Below, one piece after another: positions 1-8,917 of a stretch of 46,043 nt of DNA. The stretch comes from Bacteroidota bacterium (GTDB lineage: Bacteria; Bacteroidota; Bacteroidia; B-17B0; Aurantibacillaceae). Every line of letters starts with the position of its first letter. The first letter of the stretch is position 1. The position numbers were made by a program, and so were the translations under genes. The notes beneath the pieces were generated by a model that saw only the letters and a list, made by a program, of their open reading frames with translations, had not been told where the DNA came from and searched no databases. The stretch is taken from the NCBI GenBank assembly GCA_003153315.1, contig PLYA01000097.1:1-46043 (forward strand). The letters run 5' to 3'.

Positions 1-147
1 GAAGACCTACCACGTTAGGAAGAAGACCTACATCGTTATGCAGAACCCTGACATCGCTTAGAAGAGGACCTACCACGCTTGGAAGAAGACCTACCACGTT
101 AGGAAGAAGAGCAACATCGTTAGGAAGAACACCGACACGCTATGTTG
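1..147. repeat. 21-bp tandem array A (about 7 units, enters from window edge)
   Basis: Contiguous imperfect units begin at 1, 22, 43, 64, 85, 106 and 127, each exactly 21 bp; the last is degenerate. Units start GAAGACCTACCACG or a variant and end near AGGAA. Units 1 and 5 are identical. There is no spacer, so this is not a CRISPR. The array starts at or before base 1. From 148 to 354 I see no gene and no clear TAnnTTTG promoter; the gene at 355 follows. The function is unknown. Arrays B (16430) and C (40407) have the same period. Confidence 0.85.
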
Positions 148-354
148 GTCTGCTTCCTAACAGGTTTGCCACCCTCCCAGCCCTAAGTCTTAAAATTAAG
201 CTTAGCGTCACGAAAAGAGCATTTATTATTATTGGCAAACGTATCTTATCAAACCCTCTTTTGCAAAAAAGGTGCATAAGCCTTGTAATATGCGGGGATT
301 TTTTTTGTTTAGATTAATTTGGTTAGCTTGCATATATATTTAACCGCTAAACAA

Positions 355-3165
355 ATGAGAAAATTAATACTTATTGCTTTTATAGTATTTGTAGCAAATG
401 CTAAAGCGCAAATTATAAGTACCGTTGCCGGAAACGGAGCATCGGGTTATTTTGGAGACGGAGGTGCTGCTACCGCTGCAGTATTAAATCGACCCTATGG
501 ATTAACTTTTGATGTGGCAGGAAATATGTACATTGCTGATTATAGTAACTATTGTGTACGCAAGGTAAATACGGCAGGTGTTATAAGCACCTTTGCAAGC
601 GGGGTAGGCGTTGCAAGTGGAGTAGCTTTTGATGTATTTGGCAATTTATATATAACTGATCTTAGCGACAATTTTGTACGTAAGGTAAATACGGCAGGCA
701 TTATAAGCACCTTTGCCGGAAATGGAACAGGTAGCTTTAGCGGGGATGGCGGTGCAGCTATTGCTGCAGAAGTACATGGGACATCCGCTGTAGCCTGTGA
801 TGTGGCAGGTAATGTGTACATAGCCGATTATTATAATAGCCGCATAAGAAGGGTTAATACAAGTGGCATAATAAGCACCTTTGCCGGAAATGGACTATCC
901 GGTTATACGGGAGATGGCGGTGCTGCAACGGCAGCCACGTTAGGTACCCCACAAGGTTTATGTTTTGATGCTTCCGGTAATCTGTATATAGCTGATCAAA
1001 ATAACTGCATACGCAAGGTAATTTTAAGTACGGGTATTATAACTACTTATGCCGGAAATGGAGCAACAGGTTATGCCGGAGACGGAGGACAAGCTACTGC
1101 AGCATCACTATCAAATCCGTATGGAATAAGTTTTGATGCGGTAGGTAACCTTTATATTACTGAGACAAATAGTAGTAACCGCATAAGAAGGGTTAATACA
1201 GCAGGTATAATAAGTACGGCTGTTGGAAACGGAACAGCAGCTTATAGCGGTGATGGTGGACCTGCTACTGCTGCAGAGTTAAACCATCCAAACGGAGTAG
1301 GTTTTGATGCTTTAGGTAATCTTTATATTGCTGATGGAAGTAATAGCCGTATACGCAAGGTAACCTGTACACCTGTTGTAAATATAAGCGGGCTTAATTC
1401 TGTTTGTCCGGGTGGTGGTACTATGCTAAGTGCAGGTGGTGCAGATACCTATGTATGGAGCAGCAATGCGGGTGGTGTGCAAACTAATACCGTTAGTGTT
1501 TCTCCAACAGCAACAACAGTTTATTCCGTTACCGGAACCAGTATTTTTGGTTGCACCGCTACACAAACTATTAGTGTGCATATAAATTCTTTGCCCATAG
1601 TTAGCATTGGTGGTAATAGTTCTATCTGTATAGGAGCTCATACTATTTTAACAGGTATGGGTGCAAACACCTATACATGGAATAGCGGTTCAAACACCAA
1701 TGCAATAAGCGTTAACCCAATAAGCAATACTACATATACTGTTACAGGCACAGATGGAAACGGTTGTGCAAATAGTGATACAATTACGGTAGTTGTAAAT
1801 CCTTTGCCGGTTATAACTGCAAATAGTGGTACTATATGTGCAGGTCAATCATTTACTATAACGCCAAGCGGTGCTACTACATACACTTACAGTAGCGGTA
1901 GTGATGTTGTTACACCTACTGTAAATACTACTTACACTGTAAATGGTACTGATGGCAATGGTTGTAAAAATAATGCTGCGGTTACTTGTAGTGTAACGGT
2001 AAATGCTTTACCCATTATTTCAGCAAATTCAGCAACCGTTTGTGCAGGTGTTATGGCTACTTTAACTGCAAGTGGTGCCAATACATATACATGGAATACG
2101 GGAGCAACAGGAGCAAGTATCAGTCCTTCACCTACAGTAACAACTAGTTATTCAGTTAGCGGTACAAATAATATTGATGGCTGTACGGGAGTAACAACTA
2201 CCTCAATAACGGTATATTTATTACCTCCACCAACCGTTATGAGTAATACACCCTGTGCAAATCAAACATTAAATTTAAGCTGTACACCGAATGGTATGAT
2301 AAGTTATAATTGGACAGGCCCTAATTCCTTTTCATCATCACAACAAAACCCAACCATAACCGGAACACAGACTTCTTCGGTGGGTGTATATTCTGTTACA
2401 ACCGTAAACGCATTTAGTTGTATCAGTAGCGGAACAGTAAGTGTTGTTATAAATCCACTGCCTGTTGTAACAGTAACAGGTGCTACCGTTTGCTTGGGGC
2501 AAACTATAAATTTAGGTTGTACTCCTAATGGAGATATTTATTCTTGGTCAGGGCCGGGTGGCTATACTTCGAACTTACAAAGCCCGTCAATTCCTAATGC
2601 ATCCTTAAGCATGTCAGGTAATTTTGTTGTTACTGTTACTGATGCAAATGGATGTGCAAATGCTAATGCAACAGAAGTTGTCGTTAATCCTTCGCCAATA
2701 GTTTATATAGGAGGCGATACCATTGTTTGTTCAGGAAGTACAACAACATTAACAGCAGGTGGAACTACAACTTATACTTGGAATACAGGAGCTCACACAC
2801 CTTCAATTATAGCGCTTACTTCTGGAGCTTATACTGTAACCGGAACTGATATAAATGGTTGTTCAGGTACGGCATCAACAAACGTTTCTTTTGTTGCTTG
2901 TGCAGGCATAGAACAAGTAACAGGTATTAATAATCAGGTGAATATTTATCCCAACCCCAATAATGGTAGTTTTGTTATAGAGCCACAAAATACATTACAC
3001 AATGTACCTTGCACCATGTATGATGTGAATGGAAAAATGGTATTAAGCCAAATTATAAACGGCAAAACCAATATAGATGCCAGTACTTTAAATGAAGGTG
3101 TTTATAATATAAGCCTGATAAGCAATGAGGGTATTGTAAATAAAAGGTTGGTTATTGTAAGGTAA
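355..3165 (+). CDS. Secreted NHL-repeat protein with Ig-like repeats and T9SS sorting domain
   Basis: Predicted 936-aa surface or secreted protein. I chose the ATG at 355 over the one at 319 because it places a signal peptide (MRKLILIAFIVF, ending ANAKAQ) at the N terminus. About residues 20-340 form six or seven NHL-type units (pattern AGNG..GY.GDGG.A..A.L..P.G..FD..GN.YIAD..N.RIRKV), expected to fold as a beta-propeller. About 345-850 holds seven Ig/PKD-like repeats of 65-80 aa with a conserved Cys (V/I-C-x-G) and ending in NPLPV-like linkers. The C terminus (VNIYPNPNNGSF ... NKRLVIVR) is a type A T9SS signal, so export through the Sec system and then T9SS is expected. The ligand or role is unknown; adhesion or scaffolding is an inference. 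It ends immediately beside the convergent gene at 3166. Array A lies about 200 bp upstream. Confidence 0.9.
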   Translation: MRKLILIAFIVFVANAKAQIISTVAGNGASGYFGDGGAATAAVLNRPYGLTFDVAGNMYIADYSNYCVRKVNTAGVISTFASGVGVASGVAFDVFGNLYITDLSDNFVRKVNTAGIISTFAGNGTGSFSGDGGAAIAAEVHGTSAVACDVAGNVYIADYYNSRIRRVNTSGIISTFAGNGLSGYTGDGGAATAATLGTPQGLCFDASGNLYIADQNNCIRKVILSTGIITTYAGNGATGYAGDGGQATAASLSNPYGISFDAVGNLYITETNSSNRIRRVNTAGIISTAVGNGTAAYSGDGGPATAAELNHPNGVGFDALGNLYIADGSNSRIRKVTCTPVVNISGLNSVCPGGGTMLSAGGADTYVWSSNAGGVQTNTVSVSPTATTVYSVTGTSIFGCTATQTISVHINSLPIVSIGGNSSICIGAHTILTGMGANTYTWNSGSNTNAISVNPISNTTYTVTGTDGNGCANSDTITVVVNPLPVITANSGTICAGQSFTITPSGATTYTYSSGSDVVTPTVNTTYTVNGTDGNGCKNNAAVTCSVTVNALPIISANSATVCAGVMATLTASGANTYTWNTGATGASISPSPTVTTSYSVSGTNNIDGCTGVTTTSITVYLLPPPTVMSNTPCANQTLNLSCTPNGMISYNWTGPNSFSSSQQNPTITGTQTSSVGVYSVTTVNAFSCISSGTVSVVINPLPVVTVTGATVCLGQTINLGCTPNGDIYSWSGPGGYTSNLQSPSIPNASLSMSGNFVVTVTDANGCANANATEVVVNPSPIVYIGGDTIVCSGSTTTLTAGGTTTYTWNTGAHTPSIIALTSGAYTVTGTDINGCSGTASTNVSFVACAGIEQVTGINNQVNIYPNPNNGSFVIEPQNTLHNVPCTMYDVNGKMVLSQIINGKTNIDASTLNEGVYNISLISNEGIVNKRLVIVR

Positions 3166-3408
3166 CTAAAGCTTTATTTTTTCTTCTTTGGCTTTAGCTT
3201 CTAACTTTCTGCGTCTGCTGCGGTTAAAAGAATATAACAAGCCTGCAATAAAAGTAAGCACAATAAAGTAAAGAGCCTGCTCTCTGTCACTTTTTATCAG
3301 GCAATAAACTGCCAATACAATAGATATAATTACAAAGCCAAGCCAAAGGTATTCTTTGCCTTTGTAGGCTAAATACAGGTAATCTTTCTTTGGCTTTTGT
3401 TTAGTCAT
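3166..3408 (-). CDS. Small two-helix membrane protein
   Basis: An 80-aa protein with two predicted transmembrane helices (about residues 20-39 and 45-62: WLGFVIISIVLAVYCLI and ALYFIVLTFIAGLLYSF), then a basic tail (NRSRRRKLEAKAKEEKIKL). An upstream in-frame ATG at 3441 lies inside the preceding gene; MTKQKPKK at 3408 is preferred because it sits 2 nt after that gene's stop codon, the usual arrangement for translational coupling. It is therefore probably co-transcribed with the T9SS protein at 5174-3411. The stop codon abuts the stop of the convergent NHL gene with no spacer. I do not recognise the family and assign no function. Confidence 0.75.
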   Translation of the reverse strand: MTKQKPKKDYLYLAYKGKEYLWLGFVIISIVLAVYCLIKSDREQALYFIVLTFIAGLLYSFNRSRRRKLEAKAKEEKIKL

Positions 3409-3410
3409 CG

Positions 3411-5174
3411 TTATCTGGCTATTATAAACTTTTGGGTGCAAATGCCCTGTCGGGTATTCAGCTTTATGAAATAAACGCCGCTGAGTAAATCGGCTACATT
3501 AATTTGGCAATTCGACGATGTGGCAATTTCACGATGAACGCATTCGCCTACTATATTATAAATTTCTAGGTTGTTCACTTTCTCATTGTCAAATTGACTA
3601 ATAGACAAATTAATAATTGTATTAGCCGGATTCGGATAAACCGTTACCTGATTGGTAATACCTGTTACCTTATTAATACCTGCAGGAGAAGTAATAGTAA
3701 CATAGTAGTCTTCTATTTCTCCACTTCCAAAATAATCGCATACGGTTAAAGAATCGTTGGCACTTCCTGCAGACCTGCTTCTAACACGCAAAAGTGTTTT
3801 ACCTTGTACTGCACCTATCGGAACCGTAAACGAAGTACTAATAAGGCTGTCTAATTGCAATACTAAAACGCCGTCCACTGTCATCGTATCGTATATGGAG
3901 GGAGATTGCAGACAAATTTGCGTCCATTCACTTGGTTCAAGTATGCCATTCTGGTTATAATCTACCCAAAAAGAAGAACTTACATTTCCATTATAGCGGG
4001 TATATAAGCTATAAGTTGAACCTTGATTTAAAGTAGCGGTGGTATTTCCGCTATACGGGTATAAGGTGTAGGCACTGGGCGAACAACCCGTTAGTCCGTT
4101 AGCAAGTGTAGTGCCCGGAATAGCTATAGAATCTATCGCAGAGTTAAAATCACAGCCCCCACCTAAACCGGCAGTGCAATAACAGTTTAAATAATTACGC
4201 AGGGTAATTTGTTTAACGCTGGAGTATGTTGAATCATGTGCAGACACACATTTAAGTTTACATCTATACCAAGTGGTAACGCCGTTTGTAAGACTGGTTA
4301 AAAGAACAGTTGAATCTGCCCCCGGAATATTGGCAAAAGATGAACGACCAATTATAGAATCTTGCCATTGATAGGCTAAGCCTGTGGCTGGCGTGGTGCC
4401 CGATAAAGATAAAACAACACCTTGGTTTATACATAAAGTATCTACCAGGCTATCTGCATTATAGGCGCTTGTGGCTACAATGGTTCCTGCATTGGTGGGC
4501 ATTCCCCCACAACCGAGAATAGAATTAATAGTCATTTGCACATTTGGGCGATAATAGGAAAGAGTAACTCCCTGAAGTATTGGTGGGCTCCCATCTTCAT
4601 TCCAATACTGAGAAACAGGTAAATCGTTTGCAGGCTGATAATGTGTAAAAAATTTACCATACCTGCCTTCATTGCCTGTTCCGCCTGCATTGGTTTCGAA
4701 AATAAATTCAATAGCTTTATTATGCGTTGCGTGTGTAAAAGGTGTGCTAAAGTTTATTGTTACCCATTGATTTTTTGCAAAAGTATCAGCCGGAATAGTT
4801 CCTGAATAAACCAGTAAAGCACCTTCCTCTTCATTGGCAACCGTAGTTTGGAAGGTAAACATAGAATCGGTAGTCTCTCTAACATATATCTTCAAAGGCA
4901 CATCGCTTGGATTGTTAGCAGAATCGCAATAAACAGCAATGGAAGTAATTTGCCCATACATACCAATTTCGCTATGCGAAAAAATAAAAGCAGTACGTTC
5001 ATAGCCCCAATAAGTTCCTAAAGGTTTTCGGGCTTCTTCGTAATCGGCATAAGCATAAATAAGACTTATCGTATCGGTTGGCGGGTTACCCGGAGGGATA
5101 GTAAGTGTAATCTGTGCAGAAACAAGGTGTATAATAAATACAAAGCTTAAAACAAATTTTATTTTTCGGTACAT
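3411..5174 (-). CDS. Secreted GEVED-domain protein with T9SS sorting domain
   Basis: A 587-aa exported protein. The ATG at 5174 gives a good signal peptide (MYRKIKFVLSFVFIIHLVSAQ). The ATG at 5201 is excluded because it lies inside the probable -7 promoter box (5206-5199). The N-terminal part (about 25-220) is a beta-rich domain with no clear name. The middle (about 230-335) is Ig-like, with the pattern LCINQGVVLSLSG...YQWQDS...WYRCKL. The region around 385-500 is a GEVED domain: FWVDYNQNGILEPSEW at its start and GSGEIEDYYVTI at its end, typical of Bacteroidota surface proteins. The end (VTVYPNPANTIINLSI ... CTQKFIIAR) is a type A T9SS signal. It is transcribed with the small membrane protein downstream. 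The binding target is unknown. Confidence 0.9.
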   Translation of the reverse strand: MYRKIKFVLSFVFIIHLVSAQITLTIPPGNPPTDTISLIYAYADYEEARKPLGTYWGYERTAFIFSHSEIGMYGQITSIAVYCDSANNPSDVPLKIYVRETTDSMFTFQTTVANEEEGALLVYSGTIPADTFAKNQWVTINFSTPFTHATHNKAIEFIFETNAGGTGNEGRYGKFFTHYQPANDLPVSQYWNEDGSPPILQGVTLSYYRPNVQMTINSILGCGGMPTNAGTIVATSAYNADSLVDTLCINQGVVLSLSGTTPATGLAYQWQDSIIGRSSFANIPGADSTVLLTSLTNGVTTWYRCKLKCVSAHDSTYSSVKQITLRNYLNCYCTAGLGGGCDFNSAIDSIAIPGTTLANGLTGCSPSAYTLYPYSGNTTATLNQGSTYSLYTRYNGNVSSSFWVDYNQNGILEPSEWTQICLQSPSIYDTMTVDGVLVLQLDSLISTSFTVPIGAVQGKTLLRVRSRSAGSANDSLTVCDYFGSGEIEDYYVTITSPAGINKVTGITNQVTVYPNPANTIINLSISQFDNEKVNNLEIYNIVGECVHREIATSSNCQINVADLLSGVYFIKLNTRQGICTQKFIIAR

Positions 5175-5198
5175 TATGCTTAACTTTAAAACAGCCAT

Positions 5199-5206
5199 CA
5201 AAGGTA
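5199..5206 (-). promoter_or_regulatory. -7 element for the GEVED gene
   Basis: On the minus strand this reads TACCTTTG, a full match to the Bacteroidota -7 consensus TAnnTTTG, about 25 bp before the chosen ATG at 5174. I see no clear -33 TTG at the usual spacing, so confidence is moderate. It rules out the upstream ATG at 5201 as the start. Confidence 0.5.
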
Positions 5207-5247
5207 AAATTTATTTGATGTAAGAGCGGAGTAACCCGTTAAAATAA

Positions 5248-5255
5248 TAGATTTG
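5248..5255 (+). promoter_or_regulatory. -7 element for the rhomboid gene
   Basis: TAGATTTG matches TAnnTTTG and lies 13 bp before the ATG at 5269, predicting a very short leader. The nearest TTG (5215-5217) is 30 bp upstream, too far for a standard -33 box. It is divergent from the -7 element at 5206-5199. Confidence 0.45.
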
Positions 5256-5268
5256 CCATGCTTTTAAG

Positions 5269-6075
5269 ATGAGTACTATAAGCCTGAATGATAGATTAGG
5301 GAAGTTTAAAAGCTTTTCCGTGGTAACACAAATACTGCTTATTAATGGCGTTTCTTTTTTGCTATGTAATATTATTGCAAACCTTGTGAACCCGGCACTC
5401 ATTACTTATTTCACTATGCCATCTAATGTTAGTCAGCTTGCAACAAGGTTCTATACGCCGCTTACTTATATGTTTACACACATGGAAATTGGGCATATAT
5501 TCTTTAACATGATTTACTTTTATTTTATGGGGGAGATTTTTTCATCCATTATAGGAGAGAAGCGTTTGTGGTTTGTGTATATATGTGGAGGTATAGCAGG
5601 AGCTATTTTGTTTTCTTTATTCTATAACTTATTTATTCCGGGCAATTCTTATTTATTAGGTGCCTCAGCTTCGGTAACCGCCATATCTATTGTAACCGCC
5701 ATTTATGCACCTAACCTGCCTGTAAGCGTTTTCTTTATAGGTTCCTTTCCTTTAAAATGGGTAGTGTTGGTTTTGTTTTTATTATCTACTATTATAGATA
5801 TTTCGGTAAACACGGGTGGAAAAGTGGCTCATATTGGCGGCGCACTATTTGGCTTGCTTTATGGCATGCAATTAAAAAAGGGAAATGATTTAATGGAGTT
5901 TTTTAAACGTAAACCAAAAGCAAAAAGCAAAAATCTGAAGGTTATACATAGCATTAAGATGGATGCCGACGAAAAAACACTGGATGAAATATTAGATAAA
6001 ATAAACAAGAGTGGTTACGAAAGCCTTACCAAAAAGGAAAAAGAGACTCTTCAGAAGATTGCTTCTAAAAAGTAA
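5269..6075 (+). CDS. Rhomboid-family intramembrane serine protease
   Basis: 268 aa with about six transmembrane helices. It cleaves substrates within the membrane; the substrate cannot be inferred. Visible family marks are HIFFNM (His76 and Asn80, the HxxxN of helix 2), GASASV (Ser133, nucleophile in the GxSx motif) and AHIGGALFGLLYG (His188, general base with the GxxxG-type packing of helix 6). All catalytic positions are present, so an active enzyme is expected. The cytosolic tail (about 205-268, ending LDEILDKINKSGYESLTKKEKETL) is the short helical domain often found after rhomboids in this phylum (DUF6576-like). The gene is monocistronic or leads into hemA, 99 bp downstream. Confidence 0.93.
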   Translation: MSTISLNDRLGKFKSFSVVTQILLINGVSFLLCNIIANLVNPALITYFTMPSNVSQLATRFYTPLTYMFTHMEIGHIFFNMIYFYFMGEIFSSIIGEKRLWFVYICGGIAGAILFSLFYNLFIPGNSYLLGASASVTAISIVTAIYAPNLPVSVFFIGSFPLKWVVLVLFLLSTIIDISVNTGGKVAHIGGALFGLLYGMQLKKGNDLMEFFKRKPKAKSKNLKVIHSIKMDADEKTLDEILDKINKSGYESLTKKEKETLQKIASKK

Positions 6076-6174
6076 GTTACAGATTGAGCTGTTTTATACT
6101 GACAATTATCATGTTCTTGGATGACATTATAATGACAAACGATATTCTGAAAAGCAGGATATTTGGCGAAGCTT

Positions 6175-7407
6175 ATGAAGCAAGACCATTTTTATATTGT
6201 TGCTGCAACACATAAAAAGTTTTCCCTTACCGAAATTGGTAAGCTTCATTTGGATGACGCTATCGTAAAAGATGTTCTTACTAAAATTAAAACAGAACTT
6301 GGACTAAAAGAACTGGTTTATCTTTCTACCTGCAACCGTGTAGAGTTTTTATTCACTACTAAAAAGACTGTAAATAAAGCTTTCTTAAACAATCTTTATT
6401 CTTTATTAAATTGTAATTTAAAGAAGACCGAAATAAAAAAGTTTGGTGATTCTTCTCAATTGTTTGTGGGTAGTCAGGCGGTCAATCACATTCTAAAAGT
6501 AGCTTCTTCTTTAGATTCTTTAGTAGTTGGCGAGCGGGAAATTATAACCCAATTCAGACAAGCATATGAAAAGAACTTGGGCTATGGACTTACCGGAGAA
6601 TTTATGCGTCTCATGGCTAAACATACTATTGAAACTGCCAAGCAAATATTTACTGAAACCGATATTGCCAAGAACCCTGTATCAGTAATGTCTTTAGCGT
6701 ATCGCATTTTAAAAGAGAAAGATGTAAAAGAAAATTCCCGTTGTGTGTTTGTCGGGGCAGGACAAACAAATGCTACTATGGCAAAGTATCTGAAGAAACA
6801 TAATTTCTCTTCTTTTGCTGTGTTTAACCGCTCTTTATCTAAAGCACAAACATTGGCTGCTGAACTTGGTGCAGAGGCTTTTGATATCAATCAACTTAAA
6901 AACTACACCAAAGGTTTTGACGTACTAATTACCTGCACGGGTTCAAGCATTAATTTAATTACCCCCGAAGTCTACAAACAATTACTGCAAAACGATACCG
7001 ATAAAAAAATCATTATAGATTTAGCTGTACCTGTTGATGTGCATCCCGAAGTACTTAAAAAGTTTAATATTGATTATATCTCGGTAAGCGATATAAAAAA
7101 GCAGGCTAAGCAAAATGTTATTTTACGTAAAAAGGAAATTAAGATTTGTGAAGAAATTATTTCTGAAAAAGTAACTGAGTTTCAAGACATCTTACAGGAA
7201 CGTACTATAGAACTTGCTTTTGGAGAAATACCTCAAAAAATAAAAGAGATTAACAACTTGGCTCTTACCGAAGTGTTTGCTAAAGATGTGAAAACCCTTG
7301 ATGCAAGCTCTAAGCAAACCATTGAGAAAATAATGAGTTATTTAGAAAAGAAATACAACGCCGTTGCTATTACCACTGCCAAAAAAGTATTCCTTCAGGA
7401 AAAGTAA
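6175..7407 (+). CDS. hemA: Glutamyl-tRNA reductase
   Basis: 410 aa, EC 1.2.1.70. It reduces glutamyl-tRNA(Glu) with NADPH to glutamate-1-semialdehyde, the first committed step of C5-pathway tetrapyrrole synthesis, in the cytosol. The N-terminal catalytic domain contains STCNRVEF (Cys53 forms the thioester) and GEREIITQFRQAY; the middle contains a Rossmann NADPH domain (VFVGAGQTNATMAKYL); the C-terminal helices form the dimerisation domain. I used the ATG at 6175; a TTG at 6163 would add four residues (MAKL), but the family normally begins close to the FYIVAATHKK segment. The neighbouring hem genes are not in the window. The haem-binding protein at 8451 is nearby, but a functional link is only suggestive. 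Confidence 0.95.
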   Translation: MKQDHFYIVAATHKKFSLTEIGKLHLDDAIVKDVLTKIKTELGLKELVYLSTCNRVEFLFTTKKTVNKAFLNNLYSLLNCNLKKTEIKKFGDSSQLFVGSQAVNHILKVASSLDSLVVGEREIITQFRQAYEKNLGYGLTGEFMRLMAKHTIETAKQIFTETDIAKNPVSVMSLAYRILKEKDVKENSRCVFVGAGQTNATMAKYLKKHNFSSFAVFNRSLSKAQTLAAELGAEAFDINQLKNYTKGFDVLITCTGSSINLITPEVYKQLLQNDTDKKIIIDLAVPVDVHPEVLKKFNIDYISVSDIKKQAKQNVILRKKEIKICEEIISEKVTEFQDILQERTIELAFGEIPQKIKEINNLALTEVFAKDVKTLDASSKQTIEKIMSYLEKKYNAVAITTAKKVFLQEK

Positions 7408-7452
7408 TTTTACAACCCCTTACCTTTTAATTTTTAAATCTAACTTAGCAGC

Positions 7453-8454
7453 ATGCTGACAATAGATATCCACACACATATTTTGCCTGAGAACTTACCC
7501 GACTGGGGCAAGAAATTTGGCTATGGAGAGTTTACCCGTTTAGAGCATCACAAACCCTGTTGTGCCAGAATGATGAAAGGCACAAAGTTCTTTCGTGAGA
7601 TAGAAAGCAACTGCTGGAGTGCCGAAAAGCGTATAGAAGAATGTAATGCGCATGGGGTAAGTATACAGGTTCTATCAACCATTCCTGTGCTATTTAATTA
7701 CTGGGCAAAGCCACAGGACGGGTTAGAAATAGCAAAGTACCTAAACAATCATATTGCAGAAGTAGTGAGCCTGCATCCAACAAAGTTTATCGGCTTAGGA
7801 ACGGTGCCTTTGCAGGATGTTGATTTAGCCATTAAAGAATTAGAGTATTGCAAGAGTATAGGTTTGGTAGGTGTACAAATAGGCAGCAACATTAATCAGC
7901 AAAATTTAAACGAAGAAGTATATCACCCGTTTTACCAAGCTTGTGAAGCTTTGGATATGTGCATTTTTGTGCATCCTTGGGAGATGATGGGTGAGCAGAA
8001 CATGCAAAAGTATTGGTTGCCCTGGTTGGTGGGTATGCCTGCCGAAACATCGCGCGCTATTTGCTCTATGCTGCTGGGCGGTGTGTTTGAAAAATATAAA
8101 AAACTACGTGTGGCTTTTGCACATGGCGGTGGTTCTTTCCCTTTCACACAAGGACGCATAGCGCATGGATATGATTGTCGTCCTGATTTGGTAGCCATTG
8201 ATAACCCCGTTCATCCAAATAATTTTAAAGGCAAGTTTTATGTGGACTCATTAGTGCATTCTCCTAAAGCTTTAGATTATTTAACAGACATAATGGGAGA
8301 AGATTTTGTTGCTTTGGGCAGCGATTATCCTTTTCCTTTAGGAGAGAATATACCGGGTAATTTGATAAAGAAACACATTACAGATAAACATTTGCAAGAG
8401 AAACTACTTAGCTTGAATGCAATTAAATGGCTTAATCTAAAGACAACTGCATGA
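7453..8454 (+). CDS. 2-amino-3-carboxymuconate-6-semialdehyde decarboxylase (ACMSD)
   Basis: 333 aa, amidohydrolase superfamily, EC 4.1.1.45. It decarboxylates ACMS from the kynurenine pathway, diverting tryptophan carbon from quinolinate/NAD to 2-aminomuconate catabolism. The resemblance runs along the full length of the eukaryotic and Pseudomonas enzymes: IDIHTHILP (His7 and His9, zinc ligands), the FGYG and ENCW-like (SNCW) segments, QVLSTIPV, FVHPWEM (zinc His), KYWLPWLVGMPAET, AFAHGGGSFPFT and LGSDYPFPLGE (catalytic/zinc Asp). No other kynurenine gene is visible here. Its last codons overlap the start of the next gene (ATGA at 8451-8454), so the two are translationally coupled. Confidence 0.93.
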   Translation: MLTIDIHTHILPENLPDWGKKFGYGEFTRLEHHKPCCARMMKGTKFFREIESNCWSAEKRIEECNAHGVSIQVLSTIPVLFNYWAKPQDGLEIAKYLNNHIAEVVSLHPTKFIGLGTVPLQDVDLAIKELEYCKSIGLVGVQIGSNINQQNLNEEVYHPFYQACEALDMCIFVHPWEMMGEQNMQKYWLPWLVGMPAETSRAICSMLLGGVFEKYKKLRVAFAHGGGSFPFTQGRIAHGYDCRPDLVAIDNPVHPNNFKGKFYVDSLVHSPKALDYLTDIMGEDFVALGSDYPFPLGENIPGNLIKKHITDKHLQEKLLSLNAIKWLNLKTTA

Positions 8455-8912
8455 TAAAAAAGATATTGATGGCATTAGGCCTTATTTTAGTTGTAATACA
8501 ATTCATTCGTCCGGCAAAAAATATAGGGACGGTAGAAGGACCAAACGACATTACTCACACCGTAACTGTTCCAATCGAAGTACAAAATATATTACAAAAG
8601 TCTTGTAACGATTGCCACTCTAATAATACCCAATACCCCTGGTATTATAACATACAGCCCGTAGCTTGGTGGCTTGCCAATCATGTAAATGACGGAAAGC
8701 GTCATCTTAACTTCTCTGAGTTTAATACCTATAAAACCAAACGCAAGCTAAAGAAGCTGAAAGAAATCAAAGAAGAGATAGAAGACGGGGAAATGCCTAT
8801 GGACTCTTACCTTTGGATACATAGCAATGCTAAACTAACCGAAGTCGAAAAAGCCAGCCTGTATAAATGGGTAGAAGAAAGTTTAATTACAGTAGCTGAT
8901 ACTTTAAAGTAA
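8451..8912 (+). CDS. Haem-binding domain protein, membrane-anchored
   Basis: 153 aa. One N-terminal hydrophobic segment (about 3-19, KKILMALGLILVVIQFI) is a signal anchor or uncleaved signal. The rest is a single haem_bd-type domain: VQNILQKSCNDCHSNNTQYPWY contains CxxCH (CNDCH, covalent c-type haem attachment), then WWLANHVNDGKRHLNFSEF, a lysine-rich helix, GEMPM (Met as a possible axial ligand) and a C-terminal helix. It should act in the periplasm as a small cytochrome c-like protein; partners are unknown. It overlaps the ACMSD gene by 4 nt and converges with the RND gene, with only 5 bp between stops. Confidence 0.88.
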   Translation: MIKKILMALGLILVVIQFIRPAKNIGTVEGPNDITHTVTVPIEVQNILQKSCNDCHSNNTQYPWYYNIQPVAWWLANHVNDGKRHLNFSEFNTYKTKRKLKKLKEIKEEIEDGEMPMDSYLWIHSNAKLTEVEKASLYKWVEESLITVADTLK

Positions 8913-8917
8913 ACCTC

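Noticed and set aside
1..147. CRISPR array
   Set aside because: Units are contiguous with no spacers and no cas genes; the same holds for arrays B and C.
3..317. Open plus-strand frame through array A
   Set aside because: No start inside the window, the part after the repeat (148-317) looks like random basic sequence, and the same period explains openness; left as a caveat.
6163..6174. TTG start for hemA adding MAKL
   Set aside because: The ATG at 6175 fits the family's N terminus better.
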